The position numbers and the translations under genes were made by a program. Shown here piece after piece: positions 1-10,984 of a stretch of DNA of 64,000 nucleotides; position 1 is the stretch's first letter; the number at the start of each line of letters is the position of its first letter. The stretch comes from Typhlomys cinereus. Taxonomy: Eukaryota > Chordata > Mammalia > Rodentia > Platacanthomyidae. The stretch is taken from positions 62,001 to 126,000 of the forward strand of contig JALPQD010000833.1 in the NCBI GenBank assembly GCA_023101885.1. The letters run 5' to 3'. Below the pieces are notes generated by a model, which worked only from the letters and a program-made list of their open reading frames with translations, was not told the origin of the DNA and did no database searches.

Positions 1-1262
1 CTGTTTACAATAGCAAAGTCATGGAATCAACCTAAATGTCCAACAGTTGAAGAGTGGATAACAAAATGTGGTACATTTATACAATGGAATACTATTCAAC
101 CATCAAAAGTGATGAATTAATGAAATTTGCCAGGAAATGGATGGGATTAGAAAAATTATTTTGAGTGAAGTATCCCAGACACAGAAAATTAAGCACCGTA
201 TGTACTCCCTAGTAGTGGATCCTAGTAGCATACCCACTTAGTGACACACTGAAAGATAAATCTCTATAATACCTACAGTAATTGCAAAGATTATAAACAG
301 GAGGGACAGGGTTGGAGGGCCCCACCAGAAACAAGGAGAAGGGGATCATTGTACAGCAGAGAAATTAGGCCACCATCAAGTACTGCAAGTAAGTATTGAG
401 ACATCTGGTTAAATTCACAGACTGTCCTTCCTGGTCACTTGCAACTGAGGGGTTTATCTCACCAATCAGGGAGGGCATAGAGGGCAGATAGATGGTAACC
501 ATCCTGCAAATGGGAGACTGACCTCCTCCTACCACCACCACAGTCTCCTACTCTTATTCCATCTACCTTTGAATCTACTCTTATAATAAGACTCTATTTT
601 AACAGCCTTTTATCTCTGGCTAGGAGGTGACATCCAATACCCATCAGGATGGAGCCAAGGGCAGTGCAGGAACAGCAAAATTGGGGGGGGGAAAACAACA
701 AACCATAATTCAGAACATCAGAGACCCTACATTAATCACCTGGAACCAGACCAGCCAAATTTCTCCCCATCCTAAAGCTCAGGGAAATTTGTGGAAGAGG
801 GGGCATAAGATTGTAAGAGCCTAAAGATGGGGAGGAGCAATGATATGCAAGATACTCCACACAAGTTAGGGCCACAGTAGCCATAATCGGACTTTGCATG
901 ACCTGTGCAATGACTGACATATCATTGACTCCCCAAAGTTTAGCATGGATCACAGGCACTAGGATCCTTAGAGGCAAGGGATTAACAGCCACAATAGTGT
1001 TCCCATACTAAAGGGGAACACAAGAAAGGGCTCTAGGCAATGCTACTGAGTCCTTACACCTCATCAGAGAGGATGGACCCAGAGGGAAGTTTGACATGCA
1101 CACTAAAGGATGCACCAGGGATGTGGGGGAGGGGGCACTGGGAGAAAGGAAGGGGGAAGAAAGGTAGGGGGAAAAGGGGGAGGGAGCAAGGGGATCCAGG
1201 AAGTGGTGGAGGGGACCGTGGTACCTGTTAAGTTTGTATGAGTGGAAAAAATTAATTAAAAA
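1..1262 (+). mobile_element. L1 3' end: ORF2 tail and 3' UTR
   Basis: The first ~230 bases match, in sense orientation, the ORF2 C-terminal stretch seen in the other L1 copies of this window (the 'acaatagcaaagtcatggaa' region). The rest is the family's ~1-kb 3' UTR. A G-rich polypurine tract runs at about 1126-1210, and the element ends near 1262 after the conserved 'taagtttgtatgagtgg' and an A-rich tail. The 5' side runs off the window edge, so truncation and target-site duplication cannot be judged. Confidence 0.9.
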
Positions 1263-2305
1263 AAGAAAGGGAAGAATTCCCCTTTAATTTCAGTTTACCG
1301 TATATCACTCATTTATGGAAATCGCCTGGTCCTTTCAGACAAGTTCAAAAACTTCAGAGTTCCTCACAATTCTAACAATCTTAAATTGTGGATCTGATAT
1401 TTCCTCCAGGTTCTCTTACACTGAAAATATTGTGGACTGACACAGGCCTCAGTGAAGAGATAATTTGGAAACAAACTGGGAATGCATTGCATTTGTCTTA
1501 TAACTTGATTTTCTAAATTGAGACACTACGTTTTCATGCTTAAACGCCATTATTCTCCTCTACTGGAATTGTGGTAATTCTTATTATGCCTTGTACTAAC
1601 ATCATCCTGTCAAAATGAAAATCTTCCAAAGAGCCAGCAAAGACCTTATCAAATCAAGTGGAAGTGATTAAGGATCATAACAAAATAAAATGAGTATTCA
1701 CACATCATTAAATAATGCAAAGGAGGAGAATCCAACTAATCCTCAGATTTTCCAAGGTAAGGTTTATGATTTGGCATTTTGTTGACTCAATAACAAATTA
1801 TCAATTATTAAATGATTAAACCATTTATCAAAACTGAATGACAAAGCAATCAGGGACTAGAATAATCAGATTCCAGACTCCGAGTCAAGTCTGTTCTTTA
1901 TATAAAATTCAAATGTACCCAGCACAATACAATTTTGTACTTAATGTCATTCATCTAATCATCATATTTCTGCTGTAGCATGAGTTCTTTGTTTAAACAC
2001 GAGATATAACCAATGTGGAAGCCACAAAAATCTCATTTATATAATCATAACAAACACACTATCATGATTGTCAAAATTAATTAAACGTAATTCACTCTAT
2101 TTTCTAAACTTAAAATTAGCACAAAACGTTTTTGTGAAAGGCAAAATGCAAAAGAATTACAGAAATAGGTACCAAAGTGAAATCCTAATGCCTGCATTTT
2201 GTTTGGAGATGAGAGCTCGCTAACATTGATTATAACAGATTCGTTCTCGACAAACATTTTAAGAGACTGGTTGAATATTAACATTCTACAAAAAATCTTA
2301 AACCT
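1263..2305. other. Non-repetitive AT-rich sequence, nothing recognised
   Basis: I see no coding potential, RNA gene or recognisable repeat between the L1 end on the left and the full-length L1 on the right. It is probably unique intergenic DNA downstream of THOC2. Confidence 0.5.
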
Positions 2306-2316
2306 TGGCTTCTTTT

Positions 2317-3311
2317 TTTTTTTATTTCAGCTCATACAAACTTATTAGGTACACCAGTTCCCTCCCTCCCTCCTCCTCCCCCCGTACCCCTGCTCCCCCT
2401 CCCCACCCCTCTCCCTCCCCATCCCCCAGTGCCTCCCGCCCCAATTCCTAGAGAGTCCTTTCTTGTGCATGCCTGACTTACCTCTGGGCCCTCCTCTCCG
2501 ATGACGTACAAGGACCCAGTGGCCTTTCCCTGAACCCTTTCCAGTATTCCCCTTAGATATAGGAACACTGCTGTGGCTGCCAATCCTTTGCCTCCAAGGT
2601 TCTTGGTGCCTTTAGCAGATGCTAGACTTTGTGAGGTCAACAGTGGGTTGGACAATGCGCAGGGCATGCAAAGTCCAATTATGATTGCTTCAGCCCTAAC
2701 TAGTATAGAGTATCTTATATATCATTGCTCCTCCCATCCTTTTGCTCTTACACTCTTACCGCCCCCTCTTCCGCAAATTTCCCTGAGCTTCAAGATGGGG
2801 AGAGACTAAGCTGGCCTAGTTCTAGGTGGTTGATATAGAGTCTCTGAAGTTCTGGATTGTGGTTTGTTGATTTTCTTTTGCAATTTTGCTGCTCCTGCAA
2901 TGCCCTTCACTCCATCTTGGTGGGCATTGTATGTTACCCCCTGGCCAGAGACAAAAAGCTGTTAGAGTCTTGTGATAAAAGCACATTCAAAGGTAGATGT
3001 AATAAAAGTGGGAAACCATACTAAGGGAGGGGTCTATCACCCATTTACAAAATGGTTACTTTTTATCTGCAAGACTATATGCCCTCCTCTTCTGATGAGA
3101 TCACACCCCCTCAGTAGTAAATGATCAGGAACAAAAGTCTGTGAACTTAATCAGATGTCTCATTACTTATTTGGGTCCTTGGTGGAGGCCTATTTTCCCT
3201 GCTGTAACATGGTCCCTTCTCTCCTTGTTTCTGGTGTGGCCCTCCTACCCCATCCCTCCTGTTCATAATCCTTGCAATTACTGTCTCTACGTGGGCTGGG
3301 TGGGTTTGGTA
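2317..3311 (-). other. L1 3' UTR with polypurine (G-rich) tract
   Basis: This is the 3' UTR of the full-length L1, also found in the copies at 1-1262, 23239-23828 and 36634-37725. On the element strand 2350-2440 is a G/A-only tract with repeated runs of three or more G, a standard feature of mammalian L1 3' UTRs and a potential G-quadruplex. Confidence 0.85.
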
Positions 3312-6300
3312 CTAGGAGACACCTATTAGGGAGTACATACAGCGCTTAATTTTCTGGGTCTGGGATACTTCACTTAATATAATTGTTTCTAGTGACATCC
3401 ATTTCCCGGCAAATTCCAGTAATTCATCATTTTTGATGGCTAAGTAGTACTCCATTGTATAGATGTACCACAGTTTCCTTATCCACTCGTCAACTGTTGG
3501 ACATTTGGGCTGATTCCATGACTTTGCTATTGTAAACAGTGCTGCTATGAACATGGTCATGCTTGTGCTATCGAGGTGAACCTCTGCTGTATGGGGGGTT
3601 ATTCCCAAAAGTGGAATAGCAGGCTCGTATGGCATTTCAATCTTTAATTTCTTTAAGAATCTCCAGACGACTCGCCAGAGTGGCTGTATGAGCCTGCATT
3701 CCCACCAGCAATGTAGGAGAGTTCCCGTCTCTCCACATCCTCTCCAACATTTGTTGTTGTTTGTATTGTGGATTTTTGCCATCCTGACCGGGGTGAGGTG
3801 ATATCTCAGGGAAGTTTTGATTTGCATTTCCCTGATGGCTAAGGAAGTGGAGCATTTTTTCAGATATTTGTTAGACATTTTAATTTCATCCCTGGTAAAG
3901 TTTTCTTTGAAGTTCCAGGGCCCATTTTTTAATTGGGCCATTGGTTTCCTTGGTGTTTAGTTTTCTAAGTTCTTTGTGCACTCTGGACAGCAGAGTTCTA
4001 TCAGATGTGTGGTTAGTGAAGATTTTCTCCCATTCTGTGGGTTGCCTTTGAGCTTGCGTTATAATCTCTTTATCTGAACAGAAGCTCTTTAATTTCACAA
4101 GATCCCAACTGTTGAGAGTTGGTAGCAGTGACTGTGCCATCAGATGTCTGTTTAGGAACTGTTGGCCTAGCCCAATCAGCTCGAGGGAGTTCCCTATCCT
4201 TTCAACTATGGTTTTTATAGTCTCTGGCCTGATATCAAGGTCCTTCATCCATTTGGAATTCAGTCTTGTACATGGTGACAAGTACGGGTCCAGCTTTAAT
4301 CTTCTGCATGTGGAGATCCAGTTTTGCCAGCACCATTTGTTGAAGATGCTGTTCTTTTTCCATTGGATTCTTTGGGCCCCTTTGTCAAAGATCAAATGGC
4401 TGTAACTTTGTGGGCTTATATCTGGGTCTTCAATCCTTATCCATTGATCTGTGTGTCTATTTTGGAGCCAGTACCAGGCTGTCTTTACAACTATGGATTT
4501 GTAGTATAGACTAAGGTTTGGTATGGCAATACCTCCAGCTGTGTTTTTGTTACTCAGGATTGTTTTTGCTATCCTGGGTCTTTTGTGCCTCCATATGAAC
4601 GTTGAGATTGTTTGGTCAACTTCTTTGAAGAATTGCTTTGGGATTTTGATTGGTATAGCTTTGAATTTGTATATTGCCTTTGGTAGGATGGTCATTTTTA
4701 TGATGTTGATTCTGCCAATCCAGGAACATGGGAGGTCTTTCCACCTTCTGGTGTCTTCTGCTATTTCTTTCTTTAGGGTTTTAAAGTTTTCATTGTAAAG
4801 GTCTTTTACCTCTTTAGTTAGGTTAATACCAAGGTATTTCATTTTTCTAGGGGCTATAGTAAATGGGATTGTTTCTCTCAAGGCTATTTCACTTCTTTCA
4901 TTCTGGGCATATAGGAAGGCCTCTGATTTTTGCACATTTATTTTGTATCCTGCCACCCTGCTGAACTTCTCAATTAGTTCCAGGAGCTTCCTGGTGGAGT
5001 TTTTGGGATCCCTCAGGTATAAGATCATGTCATCTGCAAATAGGGATAGCTTGACTTCTTCCTTGCTGATTTGAATCCCTCTTATGTCCCTTTTTTGTCT
5101 TATGGCTTCAGCTAAGACTTCAAGTACAATATTGAATAGAAGTGGTGAGAGTGGACAGCCTTGTCTAGTTCCTGATAGTAGTGGGAATGCTTCCAATTGT
5201 TCCCCATTGAGCATAATCCTTACTGTGGGCTTGTTGTATATAGCTTTTATTATATTGATTAAGGTTCCTTCCATTCCCACTGTCTCTAGCGTTTTGATCA
5301 TAAAAGGCTGTTGGATCTTGTCAAAAGCTTTTTCTGCATCTATCGAGAGTGTCATGTGGTCTTAGACTTTGGACTGGTTTACATGATGAATTACATTTAT
5401 TGATTTGCATATGTTGAACCAACCTTGTGTGCCAGGGATGAAGCCTACTTGGTCCCTGTGAATGATCTTTTTGATATGTTTTTGAATCCGATTTGCTAAG
5501 ACATTGTTGAGAATCTTTGCATCTGTGTTCATCAGGGAGATCGGCCTATAGTTTTCTTTTTTAAGTGAATCTTTATTAGGTTTTGGGATTAAGAGGATAT
5601 TAGCTTCATAGAAGGAATTTGATAGTGTTCCTTCTTTTGCTATTTGATGGAACAGTTTAAGGAGTATTGGTGTTATTAACTCCTTAAATGTCTGGTAGAA
5701 CTCTGTGCTGAATCCATCTGGTCCAGGACACTTTTTGGTGGGAAGATTCAAGATTACTTCCTCAATTTCCTTATATGTTATAGGACTATTTAAATAATTC
5801 ACAACTTCCTGATTCAATTTAGGTAAGTTGTGTTTACTTAGAAATTCATCCATCTCTTTTGTGTTGTCAAACTTCACAGAGTATAAGTTTTTGAAATATG
5901 ATGTTATAATTCTCTGGATTTCTTGGGTATCAGTAGTGATAACTCCATGTTCATTTCTAATTTTGTTAATTTGGGTTTTCTCTCTCTTGCTTTTGGTTAG
6001 TTTAGCTAGGGGTGTATCAATCTTGTTGTTTTTTTCAAAGAACCAGCTTTTTGACTGGTTGATTTTTTCTATCGTTTTCTTAATCTCGATTTCAGATATT
6101 TCTCCCCTTATTTTGCGAATCTCCTCTCTTCTACTACTTTTGGGATCAGATTGCTCTAGTTTCTCTAAAGCTTTAAGCTGCATTGTTAAGTTGTTTATTT
6201 CTGATGTTTCCATTTTTTTGATGTAGGCATTAAGAGCTACGAACTTACCTCTTAGAACAGCTTTCATTGTGTCCCAGAGATTTTGGTAAGTTGTATTTTC

Positions 6301-7137
6301 GTTATCATTCACTTTCAGGAAATCTTGAACTTCCTTTTTAATTTATTCCTGAATCCAGTTCTCATTCAGCATCATAGTGTTAAGTTTCCAGGAGTTAGTG
6401 TATTTTCTCTTGTTTGTTGTGTTGTGGATGTCCAGCTTTAGAACGTGGTGGTCTGATAGGGCACAGGTTAGAATTTCAACTTTTTTGTATATGTGTAGAT
6501 TCATTTTGTGGCCCAATATGTGATCAATTTTGGAGAAAGTTCCGTGTGCTGCTAAGAAAAGTGTGTATTCTTTGGTACGTGGGTGAAAAGTTCGATAGAG
6601 ATCTGTAAGGTCCATTTCTTTCAGGGTTTGATTAAGGTCCAAAGTGTCTCTCTTAAGCTTTTGACCTGTTGATCTATCCCATGTTGAGAGAGCGGTGTTG
6701 AAGTCCCCAAGAATTATCGTTTGGGGGTTGATTTCTTGCTTTAGACTCTGTAGGGTTTTCTTAATGAATGTGGAGGGGCCCGTATTGGGTGCATATATGT
6801 TCAGTATTGTGAAGTCTTCCTGGTGAATTGTACCTGTGACTAAAATGTAGTATCCATCTGTGTCTCTTATACTTTTCTTTGGTTTGAAATCCACTTTGTC
6901 TGAAGGCATACTTGCTACCCCTGCCTGTTTCCTGCTTCCATTAGCTTGTAGAATTGTTGACCAGCCTTTTATTTTTAGAGCGTGCCTATCTTTTGTGGTG
7001 AGATGGGTTTCCTGCAGGCAGCAGATTGATGGATTGTGATTTTTAATCCAAGTTTGTAATCTGTGTCTCTTGATCGGTGAGTTAATTCCATTAACATTTA
7101 GTGTTATAATGGAGAAACTATTGTTAATTCCAGACAT
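3312..7137 (-). pseudogene. L1 ORF2 (endonuclease-reverse transcriptase), disrupted
   Basis: The frame opens at 7137 with an APE-type endonuclease domain in which the catalytic motifs look intact: LNVNG near residue 14, QETHL, GDFNT, SKIDHIL and SDHH. An in-frame TAA at 6340-6342 (after NENWIQE) and a second stop at 5359-5361 (before DHMTLSIDAEKAFDKI) interrupt it. The reverse-transcriptase core follows, with SGTRQGCPLSPLLFN and the catalytic SLFADDMILYL. Around 3886-3941 the frame shifts by one into the C-terminal part, which carries the Cys-rich [18 protein letters not shown] motif and ends at 3312. Two stops plus a frameshift mean no full-length ORF2p. A normal L1 ORF2p is about 1,270 residues; the span here matches. 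Confidence 0.95.
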
Positions 7138-7259
7138 TTATTATGTTTAGTAGCTTTTATAAGTATATTGCTTCGCTTTTAATGGTGTTATACTTCCCTT
7201 CTGTTCTCCTGGATATGCCTTTTTTTTTCTTCACGCTTGAGTATCATTTCTAGCATTTT

Positions 7260-8258
7260 TTAAAGGCCTGGTTTGGTGGACATGTATCCCTTCAAGTTGT
7301 CTTTGTGCTGGAAAATTTTTCTTTCTCCCTCGATCATGACTGATAGTTTTGCAGGGTAAATCAGCCTGGGTTGACATTTTTGCTCATTCAATACTTGAAG
7401 TATGTCTCTCCAAGCTCTTCTTGCTTTTACTGTTTCGACTGAGAAGTTATTTGTTATTTTAATAGGTTTACCTTTAAAAGTGACTTGTTTTTTCTCCCTT
7501 GAAGCTCTCAGCACCAGTTCTTTATCTTGAATGTGGAGTGTTTTAACTATTATTTGCCGTGGCGTGCTTCTATTTTGGTCGTATCTGTTTTGGGTGCGGA
7601 ATGCCTCTTGTATATGGATGGGCCTCTCTTTTTTTATATGAGGAAAGTTTTCCTTGATGATCGTTTGAAAAATTTCCTCAGGGGTGGTATTTTGAGATTC
7701 TTGCTCTGGTATTCCATGAATACGCATGTTAGGCTTCTTCAGGGTGTCCCATATCTCTTGGATATTTCTCTCAAGTATCTTTTTGGCTTTAACAACCTCT
7801 TCCATTGAGCTGGTTAGTACTCCCACTTTATCTTCAAGGTCTGAAATTCTGTTTTCTGTTTCGTTAGTTCTGTTGATAAGACTCTCTGTGGCGTTCTGGG
7901 TTGAAGATAACTTGTCTTTTAGCTCAGTTTTAAACTCTGCTTGAGTTTGTTTTAACTGCTCTATGCCACTTTTTGTTTCTTGCACTGTTTTTCTCAACTC
8001 CTCCAGATGTCCGTTGTGTTCCTCTTCAAAGAGATTGATTCGATCACGTAATTCCTTCCGGATTTCCTCTTTCATAGTATTGAACATGGTAATGATCATA
8101 TTTTGAAAGACTTTATCCTGGGTCAGGCTTTCTTGGCCTTTTTCCGTGGGTTTGTTCTGGTTGGAGTCTAACATTATGGGATTAATTTCTTCAGTGGGAA
8201 ATTTGTTTACTTGAGTGTTGCTTCTCATGGATTTGCACTTTGACTTTGGCATTGTCAT
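7260..8258 (-). CDS. L1 ORF1 protein (RNA-binding chaperone), open frame
   Basis: An uninterrupted 332-residue frame begins with MTMPKSKCKS and ends KGYMSTKPGL. The family product is a trimeric nucleic-acid chaperone that coats L1 RNA in the cytoplasmic RNP. The N-terminal ~55 residues are polar. Residues ~60-155 look like the trimerising coiled coil, rich in E/K/Q with heptads (EELRKTVQETKSGIEQLKQT; TENRISDLEDKVG). Residues ~155-255 fit the RRM (NMRIHGIPEQE) and the rest the C-terminal domain, including SREKKQVTFKGKPIKI and VKARRAWRDILQVLNEQ. The length fits mammalian ORF1p. The start is the first Met after the GC-rich leader. It belongs to the L1, not the host gene set; whether it is expressed cannot be told here. 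Confidence 0.92.
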   Translation of the reverse strand: MTMPKSKCKSMRSNTQVNKFPTEEINPIMLDSNQNKPTEKGQESLTQDKVFQNMIITMFNTMKEEIRKELRDRINLFEEEHNGHLEELRKTVQETKSGIEQLKQTQAEFKTELKDKLSSTQNATESLINRTNETENRISDLEDKVGVLTSSMEEVVKAKKILERNIQEIWDTLKKPNMRIHGIPEQESQNTTPEEIFQTIIKENFPHIKKERPIHIQEAFRTQNRYDQNRSTPRQIIVKTLHIQDKELVLRASREKKQVTFKGKPIKITNNFSVETVKARRAWRDILQVLNEQKCQPRLIYPAKLSVMIEGERKIFQHKDNLKGYMSTKPGL

Positions 8259-8477
8259 TTTAACTCTTAAGATCTCTCAATTTCACTAAACGGAATTATT
8301 TGGCCTGGGGTCCTGGTGGGCAGACGTGAGCAGAGACTTACCTAGGTCGTGGGGTGAGGCCAGGCTGGACCGCGCACGCATCCCGACTGGCGGAGGGGGG
8401 TGAGGTGTAAAGGGAGGATGGGGGCGTCGGCGTGGAGCTATTTAACCTGAGGGCAGCTGGGGCGGGGCCGGGCGCAG
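8259..8477 (-). promoter_or_regulatory. Short GC-rich L1 5' UTR / internal promoter
   Basis: Between the 5' duplication and the ORF1 start lie only ~219 bp. Read on the minus strand they begin CTGCGCCCGGCCCCGCCCC, a Sp1-type GC box, followed by a TTAAATAG AT-rich motif, several CpGs, and a consensus splice donor CCTAG|GTAAGTC at about 8336-8345. The region is sharply more GC-rich than its surroundings. Promoter function is inferred from its position; no monomer repeats of the mouse type are visible. Confidence 0.6.
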
Positions 8478-8645
8478 TGGCTTCTTTTAAGTAATAATGA
8501 TTCCCTCTGGTGCAATTACAATAGAAGAAAATTTGGAAAACTCTTAATTCAAACTTCTCAGGAAAACATTTTTTCCTAAGGCAAGGAAAATCTTTATTTC
8601 AGATTGCACTGACAACTTGATAATTCTCCAAGGATGCCCAGCATT

Positions 8646-9246
8646 ATGGTTGCATTTCGATGTCAACTTGACAGTGGCAGAGTGTTTGGGGGCAGCTGTG
8701 GAAGGTTAATGGTTGGAATGGTCCCTGAACAAGCCTGTAGATACCTGACTGATTACTGTGGAGAACCCAGCCCATAGTGGGTGGTACTTTCCAGTGGTGG
8801 ACCGGATAATAGGAGGTGCAAGAAGAAGAGACTTGCTCTTCCCTGATCCGGTGTCGACTTGCTGTGGAGTTCATTCTGCGTGCACGTTGTTCGCCTTGGA
8901 GCGTCGTGGCCTCCTTTGTTGTTGCTGCTGCTGCTGCTACTGCTGCCTCCATCCTTGGCTGACTCGGAGCTTCACCTTTTCCACCTTGTTGTTACTGTTC
9001 CCACTGCCTTCGGAGCCTGGTCTCTGGGACTTGCTGCTGTTTGCTGTTCATCGCAGATGTTGGTGCCCAGCTGTTCTACACTGACTTGGGAACCCAGCGT
9101 CTTTGATCCTCTAGAGGAGCAAAGGCTTGAGACCTTCTTGGGATCTTTGGGCTTTGTGGAACATTCCAGCCAGGAAGGAGGCTGCTGCGGGTGGCTACCT
9201 TGAAGGACACTATTTTTAACTGAGTTGTTTTTTCAATAAACTTGTT

Positions 9247-9291
<45 letters not shown>

Positions 9292-9336
9292 TACATTCTA
9301 TAGATTCTGTTTCTTCAGAGAACCCTGACTAATACA
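8646..9336 (+). mobile_element. MaLR-like LTR with TG...CA ends and 13-bp flanking repeat
   Basis: The left part (tgtcaacttgacag; cagcccatagtgggtggta) resembles the MaLR LTRs at 34291 and 61516. The right part ends with an AATAAA at about 9234, a CA run and the ending ccctgactaataca, as in rodent MaLR LTRs. The middle holds CpGs and a GCT/TGC triplet run. It is flanked by the perfect 13-bp repeat gatgcccagcatt (8633-8645 and 9337-9349), longer than the ~5 bp made by LTR integrase. The open frames inside are not credible genes. Confidence 0.55.
9252..9288 (+). repeat. (CA)n microsatellite
   Basis: A nearly pure CA dinucleotide run inside the LTR-like element, just after its polyadenylation signal. 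Confidence 0.95.
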
Positions 9337-9357
9337 GATGCCCAGCATTCTACCTAC

Positions 9358-9875
9358 ACCAATGTTTCTCAAATGTCAATTTATATCAGAAACATTTGGA
9401 GAATCTGTTAAGTACACATATTCAGAGGTCTTACTATGATCTTCATTCAAAAGCTCTCAGCAGGAGCCAGAGAGATGGCTCAGTAATTTGCTTGCTGCTC
9501 AAGCAAGAGAACCTTAGTTGGATTCTGTCTGTACCCACATTTTTTTAAAAAGTCTGGTATGGCAGTGCATGTACCTGTAATCCCAGCACAGGGATATGGA
9601 GACAGGACTACCCCTGGGATTCACTGGCCAGATAGACTAACCAAATCAATGAGGTCCAGTATCAGTGAGAAACTTTGTTACAAAAAAATAAGATGAAGAG
9701 TGACTGAAGAAAACCCCTAACACCGACCTCTAGCCTCCACATCCGTGTGCGCACACACACATGCATACATGCATACACACACATTAAGTTCTAAACAAGA
9801 TTCTCGAAAATCTAAATTTTATCCACTTCATCAGTAGGTGATCAAAGGACCACACTTTGAGGAAGACTGGGCTCC
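9358..9875 (+). mobile_element. MER5A-like DNA transposon split by a SINE
   Basis: The left arm (9358-9440, caatgtttctcaaatg ... atcagaaacatttgg) and the right arm (9790-9875, ending gaccacactttgaggaagac) resemble the two halves of the old hAT-type MER5A element. A B4-like SINE (9459-9786) sits between them. Divergence is high, so the family call is tentative. Confidence 0.4.
9459..9786 (+). mobile_element. B4-like composite SINE
   Basis: A tRNA-type head (gccagagagatggctcagta) is followed by a 7SL/B1-like body (ggcagtgcatgtacctgtaa, then tcccagcac), ending in the cctctagcctccac motif and CA-rich DNA. This tRNA plus B1 arrangement is that of rodent B4/RSINE elements. Confidence 0.7.
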
Positions 9876-10527
9876 ACAGTATTTTCTTTCTGCCTTTGCA
9901 TAACATTGTTTGGAATCCTTACATTATCAGTCTTCCCAATATTTCTTTGGAATGCATTACATGTGCCCTGATTAACTTTCACTAATATCTTCTGGTCTAA
10001 CCTCATCTCATTAGTATGAGCAGGAAAATGTCACAGTTTTTACATTTTTTTCTCCAGATTTATACCTCTCAGTTTTCATGCATGAATTCTCTTCTGAAAG
10101 CACTAGTAAGTTAAACACTTCTTCATAGTTTTCTGTCTTCCTTAAACCAAGCAAATTCCCAAGTGTTTGGAAGCAAGACCTCTTCCAGGAAATATATAGG
10201 CTCTGTTCGGTTCATTCAGTCTTCTCTGTTATCAGGAGAGCTTTTTCTAAACCTCTGGTGATCATTACTACTCCACAAGAGGAAGATCTCAAACTGGCCC
10301 ATTTAACAGCTGGGGGGGGGCATGACAATAAAAAGCTACGCTTGTGTGTTTTCTTGAAAATTTACAACTGTCTGTTGATATGAACTATCCAGATTGTCAC
10401 TCAGAACACTATGATCATCTTGACCCTAATCTCTGTTTTCCTGTCAAGTGATCTTGGAATGTATTCCAAACCCCATGGAATAAACAAAGTCATTAAGATA
10501 ATCAGGAAAGCTCAGATTCCTTCTTGC
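9876..10527. other. No gene recognised
   Basis: AT-rich sequence without credible coding frames. No repeat family was recognised apart from a short G run near 10311. Confidence 0.4.
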
Positions 10528-10718
10528 CTTCTTCCTTCCTTCCTTCCTTCCTTCCTTCCTTCCTTCCTTCCTTCCTTCCTTCCTTCCTTCCTTCCTTCTT
10601 TCCTTCCTTCCTTCTTTCCTTCCTTCCTTCTTTCCTTCCTTCCTTCCTTCCTTCTTTCCTTCCTTCCTTCCTTCCTTCCTTCCTTCCTTCCTTCCTTCCT
10701 TCCTTCCTTCCTTCCTTC
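10528..10718. repeat. (TTCC)n polypyrimidine microsatellite
   Basis: About 190 bases of TTCC units with scattered TTTC variants. All purines lie on the minus strand, so it could form triplex DNA. The long Leu/Pro/Ser and Lys/Glu/Gly frames across it are artefacts of the repeat. Confidence 0.98.
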
Positions 10719-10867
10719 TCTTTTTCCTCTTTCCTTTACTTCCTCCACTGTATAGTCCATGCAAGTCTCATGCTTATGATCCTCCTACATCAACGTCCCA
10801 AGTGCTGGGGTTATGGACACACGGTACCACACTCAACTCCAGGCTGTTTCTTAGCTGGTTTTACACC

Positions 10868-10966
10868 AGCTGAGTTGTTGTTTAACCAGCACCAGTTGTT
10901 GTTCAACCAGCACCAGTTGTTGTTCAAACAGATTTTAAACAGCACCAATTGTTATTTAAAGATTTA
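10868..10966 (+). repeat. Short tandem repeat of ~21 bp
   Basis: The unit gttgttgttcaaccagcacca occurs about three times, with a degenerate fourth copy (caccaattgttatttaaa). It adjoins the left edge of a SINE remnant. Confidence 0.8.
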
Positions 10967-10984
10967 TTGATTCATTGATAAATT

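Larger units (their letters stand above)
2317..8477 (-). mobile_element. Full-length L1 retrotransposon with target-site duplication
   Basis: This ~6.16-kb element reads right to left: a GC-rich 5' UTR (8259-8477), ORF1 (7260-8258), a 122-bp spacer, ORF2 (3312-7137), a ~1-kb 3' UTR and a poly(A) seen as a T-run at 2317-2323. It is flanked by the 11-bp direct repeat tggcttctttt at 2306-2316 and 8478-8488. In element orientation the insertion site reads ACTT/AAAAG, close to the L1 endonuclease consensus TT/AAAA, so target-primed reverse transcription is well supported. The perfect duplication and open ORF1 suggest moderate youth; the broken ORF2 makes the copy non-autonomous. Confidence 0.95.

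Noticed and set aside
732..992. Minus-strand frame repeated at 2573-2809, 23314-23550 and 32229-32411
   Set aside because: It is a conserved antisense shadow of the L1 3' UTR; sharing between copies reflects common descent of the repeat, not coding constraint.
4112..5365. Plus-strand frames inside the full-length L1
   Set aside because: They are antisense shadows of ORF2.
8644..9203. Frames of about 100-114 codons over 8644-9203 on both strands
   Set aside because: They lie in an LTR-like element and reflect its triplet repeat and GC content.
10444..10764. Long open frames rich in Lys/Glu/Gly or Leu/Pro/Ser across the TTCC tract, and similar ones at 18184-18592 and 26781-27146
   Set aside because: They are translations of microsatellites with no codon structure or homology.
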